Below the pieces are notes generated by a model. The model made no database searches. It worked only from the letters and a program-made list of their open reading frames with translations, and was not told where the DNA came from. Position numbers and translations under genes: made by a program. Below, in pieces: positions 23,820 through 32,265 of a stretch of DNA of 35,818 bases. The stretch is taken from positions 1 to 35,818 of the forward strand of contig CAYSYM010000040.1 of NCBI GenBank assembly GCA_964435115.1, read 5' to 3'. The DNA comes from CAYSYM01 sp964435115. Lineage in GTDB: Bacteria; Chloroflexota; UBA6077; CF-72. Each line of letters opens with the position of its first letter. Position 1 is the stretch's first letter.

Positions 23820-25142
23820 CTATGGCTTGTAGGCGCGCGCGAACTCGATGACCTTCTGCCGGTCAAAGTTGTTGATCTCGGCGGCGAGGTCGTTCTTGAC
23901 GAACGGCGCCACGTCGAACCGCTGCTGGAGACCGCCCTGCTGGCCCGGGGCCACGAGCGCGCTCATCAGGTCCTCCCAGCCCTGCATCGGCATCTCGCAG
24001 AAGCGCTGGTTGGGATCGAACGTGTCGGAACCCGCGATGACGCGCATCGTGTTCTCGAGCAACAGACGCGCATCCTCGGCGTTCGTGTGCTCCGGTGGGA
24101 ACACCACCTTCTGGATGGCCAGGGTCGCCTCCGGGTTGGCGTAGGCGAAGACGTTGGCCTTGGCGATCGCGCGGTTGAGGCCGACGACGACCGACCGCTC
24201 GCGCTCGTACAGCTCACGCCGAACCGTGACATCCACCTGGGCTGTCTGGACGGATTGCAGCGAGAGCGGAACGCGCCGGAGGGGGAGCGCCTTCCGCGGC
24301 CCGCGGTCGAAGAGGAACGACAGGTCGTACGCATCCACTGTCTTGTTCTTGAAGGCCTCGATGACGGTGGGAGCATCGTCACCCAGCGCCACGAGCTGCA
24401 CGTCGCGGCCGACAGTCAGGCCAGCCTGGACCAGGCCGGCCCGCAGCTCGGGAATGTGCCCACCCTGCAGGCTCTCCACGCCGATCTTCTTGCCCCGCAG
24501 ATCTGCGACGGTCTTTACGGGGCTGTCCTCGGGCACCCACAGACTGAACGCCGTTCCACGGAACAGCTCGCACGTGGCAACCATCGGCTGGTTCTGGGAG
24601 AAGGCGTTCAGCAGCACCCCGGCGCTCACACCGCCCGCGTCCGCCCGCCCCACGGCGATCTGCTGCACGACGAACGGCGCGCTCTGCGCCGTCTGCAGGT
24701 CCACATCCAGGCCCTCTTCGTCAAAGAACCCGACGGCCTTGGCGATGTTCACCTGGAAGTACGCCATCGTCAGGCCGGGCACACCCACAACGTACGTCAG
24801 CTTGCGCTTGGGCCCCGCGGCCGCCGGCGTGCCCGCCGCGGGGGCCGGCACCTTCGCCACAGCGGTGCCGACAGCGGCCGCGGCGGTGGGCGCGGCCGTC
24901 TGTGCCGCGGCCGCCACCGTCGGCGCGGCCTGAGCGACGGCGGTGGCGGCCGGTGCCGCGGCGGCCGCCGCCGTGGGCGCCACGGCCTGGACGGTGGCAC
25001 CCGTCTTGGCCACGGCCGTGGCGGCGGGCGGCGCAGCGGTGGGAGCCGCCGGGGGAGCGGCCGGGCCTGGCTGGCAAGCCACGCCGAGCCAGCTCAGCAG
25101 CAGGAGCGTCAGAGCGACGCTTCGGGAATGGGTGACGAGCAC
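23820..25142 (-). CDS. NMT1/THI5-like (SsuA/TauA-type) ABC substrate-binding lipoprotein
   Basis: A 440-aa lipoprotein. A signal peptide runs to the lipobox GVAC (C23). It is followed by an exceptionally long low-complexity Ala/Pro/Thr/Val linker of about 95 residues (repeats of A-P-T-A-A and V-A-Q/K-A/T), then an NMT1/SsuA-like periplasmic-binding fold beginning KLTYVVGVPGLTMAYFQVNIAKAVGFFDEEGLDVD. Other family features are VADLRGKKIGVESLQGG and DAPTVIEAFKNKTVDAYDLS. The start is GTG 25142 with GGAGC about 9 nt upstream; upstream in-frame codons do not give a signal peptide. It is the first gene of the importer operon and is divergent from PLP2. Confidence 0.85.
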   Translation of the reverse strand: MLVTHSRSVALTLLLLSWLGVACQPGPAAPPAAPTAAPPAATAVAKTGATVQAVAPTAAAAAAPAATAVAQAAPTVAAAAQTAAPTAAAAVGTAVAKVPAPAAGTPAAAGPKRKLTYVVGVPGLTMAYFQVNIAKAVGFFDEEGLDVDLQTAQSAPFVVQQIAVGRADAGGVSAGVLLNAFSQNQPMVATCELFRGTAFSLWVPEDSPVKTVADLRGKKIGVESLQGGHIPELRAGLVQAGLTVGRDVQLVALGDDAPTVIEAFKNKTVDAYDLSFLFDRGPRKALPLRRVPLSLQSVQTAQVDVTVRRELYERERSVVVGLNRAIAKANVFAYANPEATLAIQKVVFPPEHTNAEDARLLLENTMRVIAGSDTFDPNQRFCEMPMQGWEDLMSALVAPGQQGGLQQRFDVAPFVKNDLAAEINNFDRQKVIEFARAYKP

Positions 25143-25346
25143 GCGGGCCTGGCTCCTTGATCTATCGGTCGGGGCGGCGCGACGGAACAGGATGGTGGTG
25201 GGCCCTGGTGGCACGCGTACCAACGGCGCCATGGTCCTCCGCACCCCACGCCCCTGCGGACCCGACCGCTGAGGTGTGGAGCCGGCCATCTCCTGCCCGT
25301 ACCGGCGCGTAGGATACAGGACGCTCTCGGCCCTGCAAGGGACACA

Positions 25347-25380
25347 GCCCGCCGGGCCGCGGCGCCGCGGCCCGGCGGGC
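25347..25380. promoter_or_regulatory. 34-bp perfect palindrome in the leader of PLP2
   Basis: Two 17-bp arms meet with no loop (left arm GCCCGCCGGGCCGCGGC, centre GGC|GCC). It lies 42 bp upstream of the ATG of PLP2, just before two copies of GGAAGGAGC that contain the ribosome-binding site. In RNA this would be a very stable hairpin that could stall transcription or shield the leader. In DNA it could be a dimer operator between the divergent PLP2 and binding-protein genes. Confidence 0.6.
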
Positions 25381-25422
25381 CGACGGAGCAGGAAGGAGCT
25401 GGAAGGAGCACACAGTTCGACG

Positions 25423-26685
25423 ATGGGCTACCCCACCGGTCTCCGGTGCATCCGCTGCGGTGCGGAATACCCGGTTGGCCCGCTGTTCAAGGGCTGCCCG
25501 CGCTGCCTGGCAGAGGGCCACCCGGCGAACCTCAGCGTCCTGCACGATTACCCCCGCGTTCGGGCAACGCTCAACCCGCGGGCGCTCGATGGCCGGCCAA
25601 CCAGCATGTGGCGCTACTGGGAGCTGCTACCGGCTGATCGTGAGCACGCGGTCACGCTCGGCGAGGGCTTCACCCCACTGCTGGCGGTCCCGACGCTCGG
25701 CCGGCGACTTGGCCTCAAGAACCTGTACGTCAAGAACGAGAGCGCCAATCCCACCTGGTCCTTCAAGGACCGCCTCGCCTCCAGCGCGGTGTCGATGGCG
25801 CGGCAGCTCGGCGCGCAGGTGGTCACCGGCTCGTCGTCCGGCAACGCCGGCGCGGCAACCGCCGCGTACTCCGCGCGAGCCGGCCTGCCGTGTGTCATGT
25901 TCACAACCCAGCAATTTCCCCTGGCGATGAAGGTGCAGATGGGGGTGTACGGCACCCGGCTCGTGGCTGTGCCCACCATCAAGGACCGCTGGCGCATGGT
26001 GGAGGCGTGTGTGGATCAGCTCGGGTGGTTCCCGGTCACCGTCTTCGTCTACCCACTGGTCGGCAGTAATCCATACGGTATCGAGGGCTACAAGACCATC
26101 GCCTACGAGATCGTGGAACAACTGGGCCAAGCGCCCGACGTGATGGTCGTGCCCGTTGGCGCGGGCGATGCCTTCTTTGGCGCCTGGAAGGGGTTCAACG
26201 AGTACCGTGATCTGGGCTTTGTCGACCACCTGCCAAAGATGGTCGCGGCCGAGGTGTTCGGCCCGCTCGAGAACGCGCTGGCCAGGGGCCTGGACCACGT
26301 GGAGGAGACTCCTTCCGCGCCGACCGTGGCTATCTCCGTGGGTCTGAACATCAGCGCGTTGCAGGCACTCAACGTCCTGCGTGAGTCCGGTGGCAGTGCC
26401 CACAGCGCTTCCGACGACGAGATGCTGGCGATGCAGAAGGAGCTGGCAGCCTGTGAAGGGGTCTACGTCGAGGCGTCTTCCGCGCTGTCGCTCGCGGTGC
26501 TGAAGCGCCTGGCTGCCACCGGCCAGGTCGATCCAGATCAGGCCATCGTGGCCTTCCTCACCTCCTCAGGCCTCAAGGATCCGGAGACTACGCAGCAGCA
26601 GCTTGGCGAGATTCCGCTGGCCGAGCCTACGCTGGAAGGCCTCGAACGCGTGCTGCGCGAGGCGTACGGCGTTCCGCTCCGCTGA
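25423..26685 (+). CDS. Threonine-synthase-like PLP enzyme with N-terminal zinc ribbon, PLP2
   Basis: A 420-aa fold-type II PLP enzyme, paralogue of PLP1. Zinc ribbon CIRC...CPRC uses C9, C12, C25 and C28. GEGFTPLL precedes NPTWSFKDR, with K115 as PLP lysine; GSSSGNAG (136-143) is the phosphate loop and FLTSSGLKDP is near the end. Compared with PLP1 it has SFKDR instead of AHKDR and GNAG instead of GNHG, which is closer to canonical threonine synthase, so the two may have different acceptors. ATG 25423 follows a duplicated GGAAGGAGC. The frame extends upstream through the 34-bp palindrome but with no plausible protein start. Confidence 0.86.
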   Translation: MGYPTGLRCIRCGAEYPVGPLFKGCPRCLAEGHPANLSVLHDYPRVRATLNPRALDGRPTSMWRYWELLPADREHAVTLGEGFTPLLAVPTLGRRLGLKNLYVKNESANPTWSFKDRLASSAVSMARQLGAQVVTGSSSGNAGAATAAYSARAGLPCVMFTTQQFPLAMKVQMGVYGTRLVAVPTIKDRWRMVEACVDQLGWFPVTVFVYPLVGSNPYGIEGYKTIAYEIVEQLGQAPDVMVVPVGAGDAFFGAWKGFNEYRDLGFVDHLPKMVAAEVFGPLENALARGLDHVEETPSAPTVAISVGLNISALQALNVLRESGGSAHSASDDEMLAMQKELAACEGVYVEASSALSLAVLKRLAATGQVDPDQAIVAFLTSSGLKDPETTQQQLGEIPLAEPTLEGLERVLREAYGVPLR

Positions 26686-26749
26686 ACGCCCCGCGGCCAG
26701 GTCCCGGCTCGGTGGGGCGGGGCGGCGCTGGACGTGCAGCAGCCGCGGT

Positions 26750-27943
26750 TCAGCGATCCGGCGCGCCGGCGGCCAGGTACGCCAGGGCGACCGCGGCGTT
26801 CAGCGCGATCCCTTCCTCCATGGCGCCCTCGTCCAGGAGGTAACGGTTGGAGTGCGCGGCGGGCGCAACGGCGAGCCCGGCCGGGCGAGTGCCGAGGGAC
26901 ATCAGCGCGCCGGGCACTCGTTCCAGCACGTAGGAGAAGTCGTCGGCGGCCATGTTCGGCTCACCCTGCTCCACGACCTTTTCCGCCCCCAGCAGCCGGC
27001 GCGCCACGTCTGCCACGAGTCGCGTGAAGGTGGGGTCGTTGACGGTCACCGGGTAGCCTTCGTCGATGCGCACCTCGGCCGACAGCCCGTGCGCCTCGGC
27101 AATCCCACGCGCCATGCGGCGCACCCCATCCAGGACGCGGGTCCGGGTGTCCGCCGCCAGCGCCCGGACCGTGCCCTCCAGAGTGGCCGTCTCAGGGATG
27201 ATGTTGCTGGTGGTGCCTGCCTCGATCCGCGCGACGGTGAGAACGCCGGGCGCGAAGATGTCCACGGACCGAGTCATAAAGACCTGCAGGGCCTGGACGA
27301 TCTCGCAGGCCACGGGGATCGGGTCGGCGGCGGCGGATGGGCGCGAGGCGTGGCCTCCCCGCCCACGCACGGTCACCCGGAACGTGTCGGACGAGGCGAG
27401 GGCGGGCCCGCTCCGCACACCCAGGACGCCCGGCGGAAGCGCAGGCTGCGCGTGCAGCGCCAGCGCCGCGTCCACGCTCGGCTCCTCCAACAGGCCCTCG
27501 TCGAGCATCAGGCGTGCTCCGCCGTAGCCTTCTTCGCCCGGCTGGAACATGAACCGCACTGCCCCGCTCAGCTCCGCCTGGTGTGCCACCAGCACACGGG
27601 CCGCGCCGACCAGCATCGCCACGTGGGCGTCATGCCCGCAGGCGTGCATGCTCCCCGGGACGCTGGAGGCGAACTCCAGGCCGGTCTCCTCCTGCAGTGG
27701 CAGGGCATCCATGTCGGCCCGCAGGAGGATCGCTCGCCCCGGCCGCGCCCCGTGGAGTGTCGCGACGACAGAGCTGGTGCGGTGGCCCGTCCGCACCTGA
27801 AGGGGCAGGCCCTCGAGCGCGGCAAGAACCTTGGCCTGGGTGCGTGGCAGGTCAAGACCGATCTCCGGCTCCGCGTGAAGCGACCGGCGCAGCGTGACCG
27901 CGGCGCCGAGATGGCGCCGCGCCTCTTCCAGGAGCGCCTGCAT
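26750..27943 (-). CDS. M20D amidohydrolase/aminoacylase (IAA-amino acid hydrolase, hippurate hydrolase type)
   Basis: A 397-aa M20-family metallohydrolase with a dimerisation domain inserted in the catalytic domain. Metal and catalytic motifs: ADMDALPLQEETG, HACGHDAHVAML, FQPGEEGYGGA with the catalytic Glu pair, and the His in RGRGGHASRP from the dimerisation domain. It hydrolyses N-acyl amino acids or related amides in the cytosol. It follows the DppC-like permease by 56 bp on the same strand. In the reconstructed circle it is the last gene of a binding protein-DppB-DppC-hydrolase operon, which suggests it processes the imported peptide or amide. Confidence 0.87.
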   Translation of the reverse strand: MQALLEEARRHLGAAVTLRRSLHAEPEIGLDLPRTQAKVLAALEGLPLQVRTGHRTSSVVATLHGARPGRAILLRADMDALPLQEETGLEFASSVPGSMHACGHDAHVAMLVGAARVLVAHQAELSGAVRFMFQPGEEGYGGARLMLDEGLLEEPSVDAALALHAQPALPPGVLGVRSGPALASSDTFRVTVRGRGGHASRPSAAADPIPVACEIVQALQVFMTRSVDIFAPGVLTVARIEAGTTSNIIPETATLEGTVRALAADTRTRVLDGVRRMARGIAEAHGLSAEVRIDEGYPVTVNDPTFTRLVADVARRLLGAEKVVEQGEPNMAADDFSYVLERVPGALMSLGTRPAGLAVAPAAHSNRYLLDEGAMEEGIALNAAVALAYLAAGAPDR

Positions 27944-27999
27944 GTGATGTCAGGATACGCCGCCCGGCCGGGCGGGAGCTCCGCGGGCGCTCGCAGCCC

Positions 28000-28911
28000 T
28001 CAGACGTTCCGTCGCAGCCGTGGATCGAGCTGGTCCCGCAGCGCGTCGCCCACCAGGTTGAAGGCCAGGACGGTCAGCATGATGGCCAGCCCGGCGAACG
28101 ACGAGAGCCACGGGCCAGCCCGCAGCGTCTCCCGGCCTTCGGTCAGCATGTTGCCCCACGTCGGCGTCGGCGGCGGCGTCCCCAGGCCAATGAAGCTGAG
28201 GCTGGACTCGATGAGGATGGCGTGCGCCATCAACAGCGACCCCAGCACGATCACCGGCGAGAGTGCGTTGGGCACGATGTGCCGACCGATGATGCGCCAG
28301 TCGCTGGCGCCGGTGGCCCGCGCGCTGGTCACGAAGTCCTGCTCGCGCAGAGAGAAGACCGAGGCTCGGACGACGCGGGCGAAGGGAGCGATGAAGGTCA
28401 CCCCGATGGCCGCCATCATCGACGGGACCGAGGTGCCGAACGCCGCCGCGAATGAGAGCGCCAGGATCAGGCCAGGGATCGCCAGGAGCATGTCGACGAG
28501 CTGCCCGATCACCGCGTCCACGCGCCCGCGGTAATAGCCCGCCAGCAGCCCGAGCGGTAGCCCAGCCAGCAGGCCGACCAGCACCGCCACCACGCCCACC
28601 TGCAGCGAGATACGCGACCCGTAGATCACCCGCGACAGCACGTCCCGACCGTAGCTGTCCGTGCCCATCAGGTGCGCCGCCGAGGGTGGCTGGAGCCGGG
28701 CCGCCAGGTTCAGCGCGATCGGGTCGTACGGGCTGACCCACCCTGCCAGCAACGCCGCCAGGACGATCACCACGCAGATCGCCCCGCCCAGGAGGGCCGC
28801 TTTCCCGCGCCGCACGCCCGGCCTGCCGCGGCGCGGGGCCTGCTGCGGGGGGCCTGCCGCGGCTCGCGGCGCGCCCACGGGAGCGGTGAGAACTGCCTTG
28901 TCCGCCGCCAC
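28000..28911 (-). CDS. Opp/Dpp-type ABC transporter permease, DppC-like
   Basis: A 303-aa permease. The N-terminal cytoplasmic region is Ala/Arg-rich and is followed by an OppC-type N-terminal segment, then LMGTDSYGRDVLSRVIYGSRISL, the hallmark of DppC/OppC proteins. The EAA loop reads DFVTSARATGASDWRIIGRHIVPNALSPV. The start is GTG 28911, 3 bp after the DppB-like stop, so the two are coupled. It forms the channel with the DppB-like protein. No ATP-binding subunit (DppD/DppF) is encoded in the window, so the system must borrow one or had it elsewhere. Confidence 0.88.
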   Translation of the reverse strand: MAADKAVLTAPVGAPRAAAGPPQQAPRRGRPGVRRGKAALLGGAICVVIVLAALLAGWVSPYDPIALNLAARLQPPSAAHLMGTDSYGRDVLSRVIYGSRISLQVGVVAVLVGLLAGLPLGLLAGYYRGRVDAVIGQLVDMLLAIPGLILALSFAAAFGTSVPSMMAAIGVTFIAPFARVVRASVFSLREQDFVTSARATGASDWRIIGRHIVPNALSPVIVLGSLLMAHAILIESSLSFIGLGTPPPTPTWGNMLTEGRETLRAGPWLSSFAGLAIMLTVLAFNLVGDALRDQLDPRLRRNV

Positions 28912-28914
28912 GCG

Positions 28915-29856
28915 TTAGCGGAACTTGATCCGCGGATCGAAGTACGCGTACGACAGGTCGACCACCAGGTTCATCAAGATGAAGGTCAGGGCAAACACCG
29001 TCACCACGCCCTGAACCTGCGGGTAGTCGCGGGCGAACACCGAGTCCACGAGCAGCTTGCCGACGCCCGGCCGCGCGAACACCGTTTCCACCAGCACTGA
29101 CCCGCCGAGTAGCTGTCCGGCCACCACGCCCAGCGCGGTGATCACGGGCAGCATGGCGTTCTTGAGCGCATGCCCGTAGACCACCGTTGCCCACGCGAGG
29201 CCCTTGGAGCGGGCTGTGCGGATGTAGTCCTGGCCGAGCACGTCCAGCATGGCCGAGCGGGTCATGCGGATCACCATGCCGGTCAGGGACAGTCCCAGGG
29301 CCAGCGAGGGCAGGAACAGGTACTGGAGCTGTTCCAGCGGGTTAGCGCTCTGGGCGATGCCGGACGCGGGTAGCCAGCTCACGCGGATGGCGAAGACGAG
29401 GACCAGCAGGATCCCGAGCCAGAAGACGGGCATCGACACCCCGAACAGGGTGGTGGTCGTGATGAGGAAGTCTGGCAGCGTGTTGCGCTTGCGAGCGGCC
29501 AGGATCCCGATCGGGATGCCGATCACCAGCGACAGCAGGACGGCCGCCACCGCCAGGCTGAGGGTGTACGGCAGCACCGCCAGCACCTGTTCGAGGACCG
29601 GCAGGCGCGACTGGACAGAGCGGCCGAACTGGCCGCGGGCGATGCCCGCCAGGAACTCCAGGTACTGGGTCAGGATGGGCCGGTCAAACCCCAGCTCCTC
29701 ACGGAGCGCCCGCACCGACTCTGGCGTCGCGAAGCTGCCGAGAAGGATCTGGGCCGGGTCGCCGGGGATGACCCGTAGGGCGACGAAGATGATCGTCACC
29801 GCGCCCAGCGCGGTTGGTATCGCGAGCACGAGACGCCGCAGGACGTACCGCAGCAC
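28915..29856 (-). CDS. Opp/Dpp-type ABC transporter permease, DppB-like
   Basis: A 313-aa permease. Starts MLRYVLRRLVLAIPTALGAVT and has VALRVIPGDPAQ, the typical DppB N-terminus, then the EAA loop DYIRTARSKGLAWATVVYGHALKNAMLPV and the final segment YAYFDPRIKFR. About six membrane spans. It lies 181 bp downstream of the binding-protein 3' half, with a long inverted repeat in the gap. Together with the DppC-like protein it would import peptides or similar amides. Confidence 0.88.
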   Translation of the reverse strand: MLRYVLRRLVLAIPTALGAVTIIFVALRVIPGDPAQILLGSFATPESVRALREELGFDRPILTQYLEFLAGIARGQFGRSVQSRLPVLEQVLAVLPYTLSLAVAAVLLSLVIGIPIGILAARKRNTLPDFLITTTTLFGVSMPVFWLGILLVLVFAIRVSWLPASGIAQSANPLEQLQYLFLPSLALGLSLTGMVIRMTRSAMLDVLGQDYIRTARSKGLAWATVVYGHALKNAMLPVITALGVVAGQLLGGSVLVETVFARPGVGKLLVDSVFARDYPQVQGVVTVFALTFILMNLVVDLSYAYFDPRIKFR

Positions 29857-29881
29857 GCGTGGGTGGCCTCAGATGGAGCTC

Positions 29882-29935
29882 GGGAAGCGGCCGCTCAGGG
29901 CCCTGCCCGCCACCGGTCCGCAGCGGCCGCTTCCC
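29882..29935. promoter_or_regulatory. 14-bp-arm inverted repeat between binding protein and permease
   Basis: GGGAAGCGGCCGCT and its exact complement AGCGGCCGCTTCCC are separated by 26 bp. On the minus-strand transcript it follows the binding-protein stop (30038) and precedes the DppB-like start (29856). Such stem-loops after binding-protein genes often protect that part of the mRNA or reduce read-through, giving more binding protein than permease. Confidence 0.5.
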
Positions 29936-30037
29936 ATCGTAGCTCCAGGCGCCTGCGCGCGCCGCGTCTATCCCTCGGCACCTGCTGGCAGCCAGGCCGC
30001 GATGAGTTTGGGACGGGTGCGCCCAGGACGACAGCGC

Positions 30038-30862
30038 TCAGGCCCGGTTCAGCTGGACCGGGTGCAGCCACACGTCGAACGAGTACCCGGGCTGATACCC
30101 CTGCACGTACTTGTGCGTAACGTCGGTGAACCCGTTGTAGACCAGCGGCAGCGCCGGCAGATCGGTCATGAACTTCGTCATCGCATCCTGGTACAGCTTG
30201 TCCCGCTTGGCCTTGTCGACCTCCTTGCGTGCGTCCACCACGAGCTGATCGATGCCGCTGTAGTACTCGAAGTTCAGGCCGGGCGGGAACGCGCCGCTGG
30301 TGAAGATGCTGAGCTGGGTGTCCGGGTCAGGCCGGCCCACGGGGCTCGCGGAGACCTGCACGCTGCCCTTCCCCACGGTGCTGAACCAGGCGCCAAAGTC
30401 CATCTGCTGCAGCTCCATCGACACGCCCACCTGCTGCCACATCCCCTGGATCACCGTGAAGAAGCCGCTGATCGGGAAGGTGTTCGGGATCTGGGCCGTG
30501 AGCTTGAGCCCCGCGGCGCCAGCCTCGGCCAGCATCTGCCGCGCCCGGGCGGGATCGTACGGGTACTCCGGCATGGAGGACGGGACCGGGGGCGCGATGG
30601 GCGGCGGCAGGGGACCCTTGTCTGCCGCCACACCCAGTCCGCCCATGACATTCGCCACCATCTGCTTGCGGTCGACGGCGTACGCCAGCGCCTTGCGGAT
30701 CTCGGGCCGGTCCAGGGGCGGCTGGCGGGAGTTCCAGCCCAGTAGGATGATGTTCCCAACCTCAGAGGTCACGGTGTTGTACGTGGCGGGATCGGCCTTG
30801 TAGCGGGCGTACGCGTCCGGCTCGAACAGGTAGGTGTAGATGTCGGCTTCGCCCTTCTCGAA
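30038..30862 (-). pseudogene. Oligopeptide/dipeptide ABC substrate-binding protein, 3' half (split by IS)
   Basis: This is the C-terminal 274 residues of an SBP_bac_5 protein with no start of its own. It begins at the IS junction with FEK-GEADIYTYLFEP and contains the family features LGWNSRQPPLDRPEIRKALAYAVDRKQMV and ARQMLAEAGAAGLKLT; it ends PVQLNRA. The FEK codons are the 9-bp target duplication, also present at the end of the 5' half (7375-8241). Joining the halves at that site keeps the frame and gives a 560-aa lipoprotein of normal family length. An antisense frame through the transposase reads into this half in frame, but that is coincidental. Confidence 0.85.
30854..30862. repeat. Inner 9-bp target duplication, right (CTTCTCGAA)
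   Basis: It abuts the left end of IS copy 2 and is identical to 7375-7383. Confidence 0.85.
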
Positions 30863-32265
30863 GGTCGCGTCCCGGCGGTGCTGGAAAAGGGGACGGCGTA
30901 GGCTCTCGGTCGGTCTAGCCAACCAGACCCGAGGAGCACTACGCCGATGCAGAGAATAGCCCCGAGCGCCGCCCTGGAGGCGCAGATTGCCGACCTGCTC
31001 ACCGCGGGCATCGCCGATGCCGAGCATCTCGCCGAGGTTGGCCGCCTCGGCACCCGCCTGGTCTTGCAGCGCGCCCTCGAAGAGGAAGTCGCCGCCTTCC
31101 TGCACCGCGGTCGCTACGAGCGGACGGACGTAGCCAGTGGCTGGCGCAATGGCAGCCGCCCCAAGCACGTCCAGACCGCCGAAGGCGAGATCACGCTCGC
31201 CATGCCGCAGGTCCGCGGCACCGTCGAGCGGTTCGTCAGCCGCGTGATCCCGGACGTGCGGGGCATCGTGCGCACCCGCCCACTGGAGGCGCTGGTCATC
31301 GGCGCCTATGTCCGTGGTCTCTCCGACCGCGACATCGAAAGTCTGCTGGACGAAGCCGGGTTGGGCCACGTCTCCAAGACCGCCGTGAGTGACCTGTGCC
31401 GCGAGCTGCGCGCCCGCTATGCGGCCTTCTGCGCCCGGAGCCTCGCCGACATGGACCTGCTGGCGCTGTACCTGGATGCCATCTACCTGCCCACCCGGCC
31501 GAGCGGGGCCAAGGAGGGCGTGCTGGTCGCCTGGGGCTACACCCGGCAGGGCGACCGCGTCTTGCTGGCGGTGCGCCTGGGCCAGCGTGAGTCGCGCGAG
31601 GACTGGCTGGACCTGGGGCGTGACCTCACGCGACGCGGCCTCGACTCCCCCTGGCTGGTGGTAAGCGACGGCGCACCTGGCTTGATCGGCGCCATCGACG
31701 AGCTGTGGCCGACCGCGGAGCGCCAGCGGTGCACCGTGCACAAGCTCCGCAACGTGCTGGCCAAGCTGCCGAAGCGCCACACCGACCAGCGGGAGCAGCT
31801 CAAGCGGGCGTACTGGGCGGCGCTCGACGAGGCGAGCGACCCGGCCGACGCCGAGCGGCGCCTGCGTGTCCTGGTGGGTGAGTTGGAGCGGCGCTATCCG
31901 AGCGCGGCGGCCTGCCTGGCGGAGGACCTGCCCGCCCTGTGTGTGCACCTGGGCGTGTTGCCGCGGCTGCGGAAGCGGTTCCGGTCGTCGAACCTGCTGG
32001 AGCGGTCGCTGGAGGAGGTGCGGCGACGGACGAAGGTGATCGGCCGCTTTCCCGGCGAGACGAGTTGCCTGAGCCTCTGCTGGGCGGTGCTGGACCTGGT
32101 GATCGCCGGCGCGCGCGGGCTGGGCCTCACCGACCTCGATCGCCAGCACCTGGCCCACCTCGCCGCCGAGCGCGAGGTCCGTTCAGCTCGCAGCCAGATC
32201 GCCTAACATCGCGCCGACCGCGAGCCCGATCCGTTCACCTTTTCCAGCAGTCTCGGGACGCCACC
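30863..32265 (+). mobile_element. IS256-family insertion sequence, copy 2 (1403 bp)
   Basis: Same length, orientation and terminal inverted repeats (30863-30890 and 32238-32265) as copy 1 at 5972-7374. The left flank is the 3' half of the binding-protein gene and the right flank is the plasmid-like replicon. Its flanks complement those of copy 1 rather than forming their own target duplication (CTTCTCGAA left, GTAGGGAGA right). That mismatch is the evidence for a cointegrate. Confidence 0.92.
30947..32206 (+). CDS. IS256/Mutator-family transposase (copy 2)
   Basis: The 419-aa product is identical to the transposase at 6056-7315, with the same D177, D241 and E352 and an intact frame. Both copies should be able to transpose, so the cointegrate is probably unstable unless recombination is limited. 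Confidence 0.93.
   Translation: MQRIAPSAALEAQIADLLTAGIADAEHLAEVGRLGTRLVLQRALEEEVAAFLHRGRYERTDVASGWRNGSRPKHVQTAEGEITLAMPQVRGTVERFVSRVIPDVRGIVRTRPLEALVIGAYVRGLSDRDIESLLDEAGLGHVSKTAVSDLCRELRARYAAFCARSLADMDLLALYLDAIYLPTRPSGAKEGVLVAWGYTRQGDRVLLAVRLGQRESREDWLDLGRDLTRRGLDSPWLVVSDGAPGLIGAIDELWPTAERQRCTVHKLRNVLAKLPKRHTDQREQLKRAYWAALDEASDPADAERRLRVLVGELERRYPSAAACLAEDLPALCVHLGVLPRLRKRFRSSNLLERSLEEVRRRTKVIGRFPGETSCLSLCWAVLDLVIAGARGLGLTDLDRQHLAHLAAEREVRSARSQIA

Noticed and set aside
30038..32158. A 706-codon minus-strand frame joining the antisense of the transposase to the binding-protein 3' half
   Set aside because: The first part is the complement of the transposase gene and has no protein-family character. 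The in-frame join is a coincidence of GC-rich antisense openness; the matching antisense frame in copy 1 has no such partner.
5972..32265. Simple composite transposon carrying the metabolic cluster
   Set aside because: The inner flanks form their own 9-bp duplication and rejoin a single gene, which two IS copies flanking an ordinary chromosomal block would not show. A circular donor explains all four flanks.
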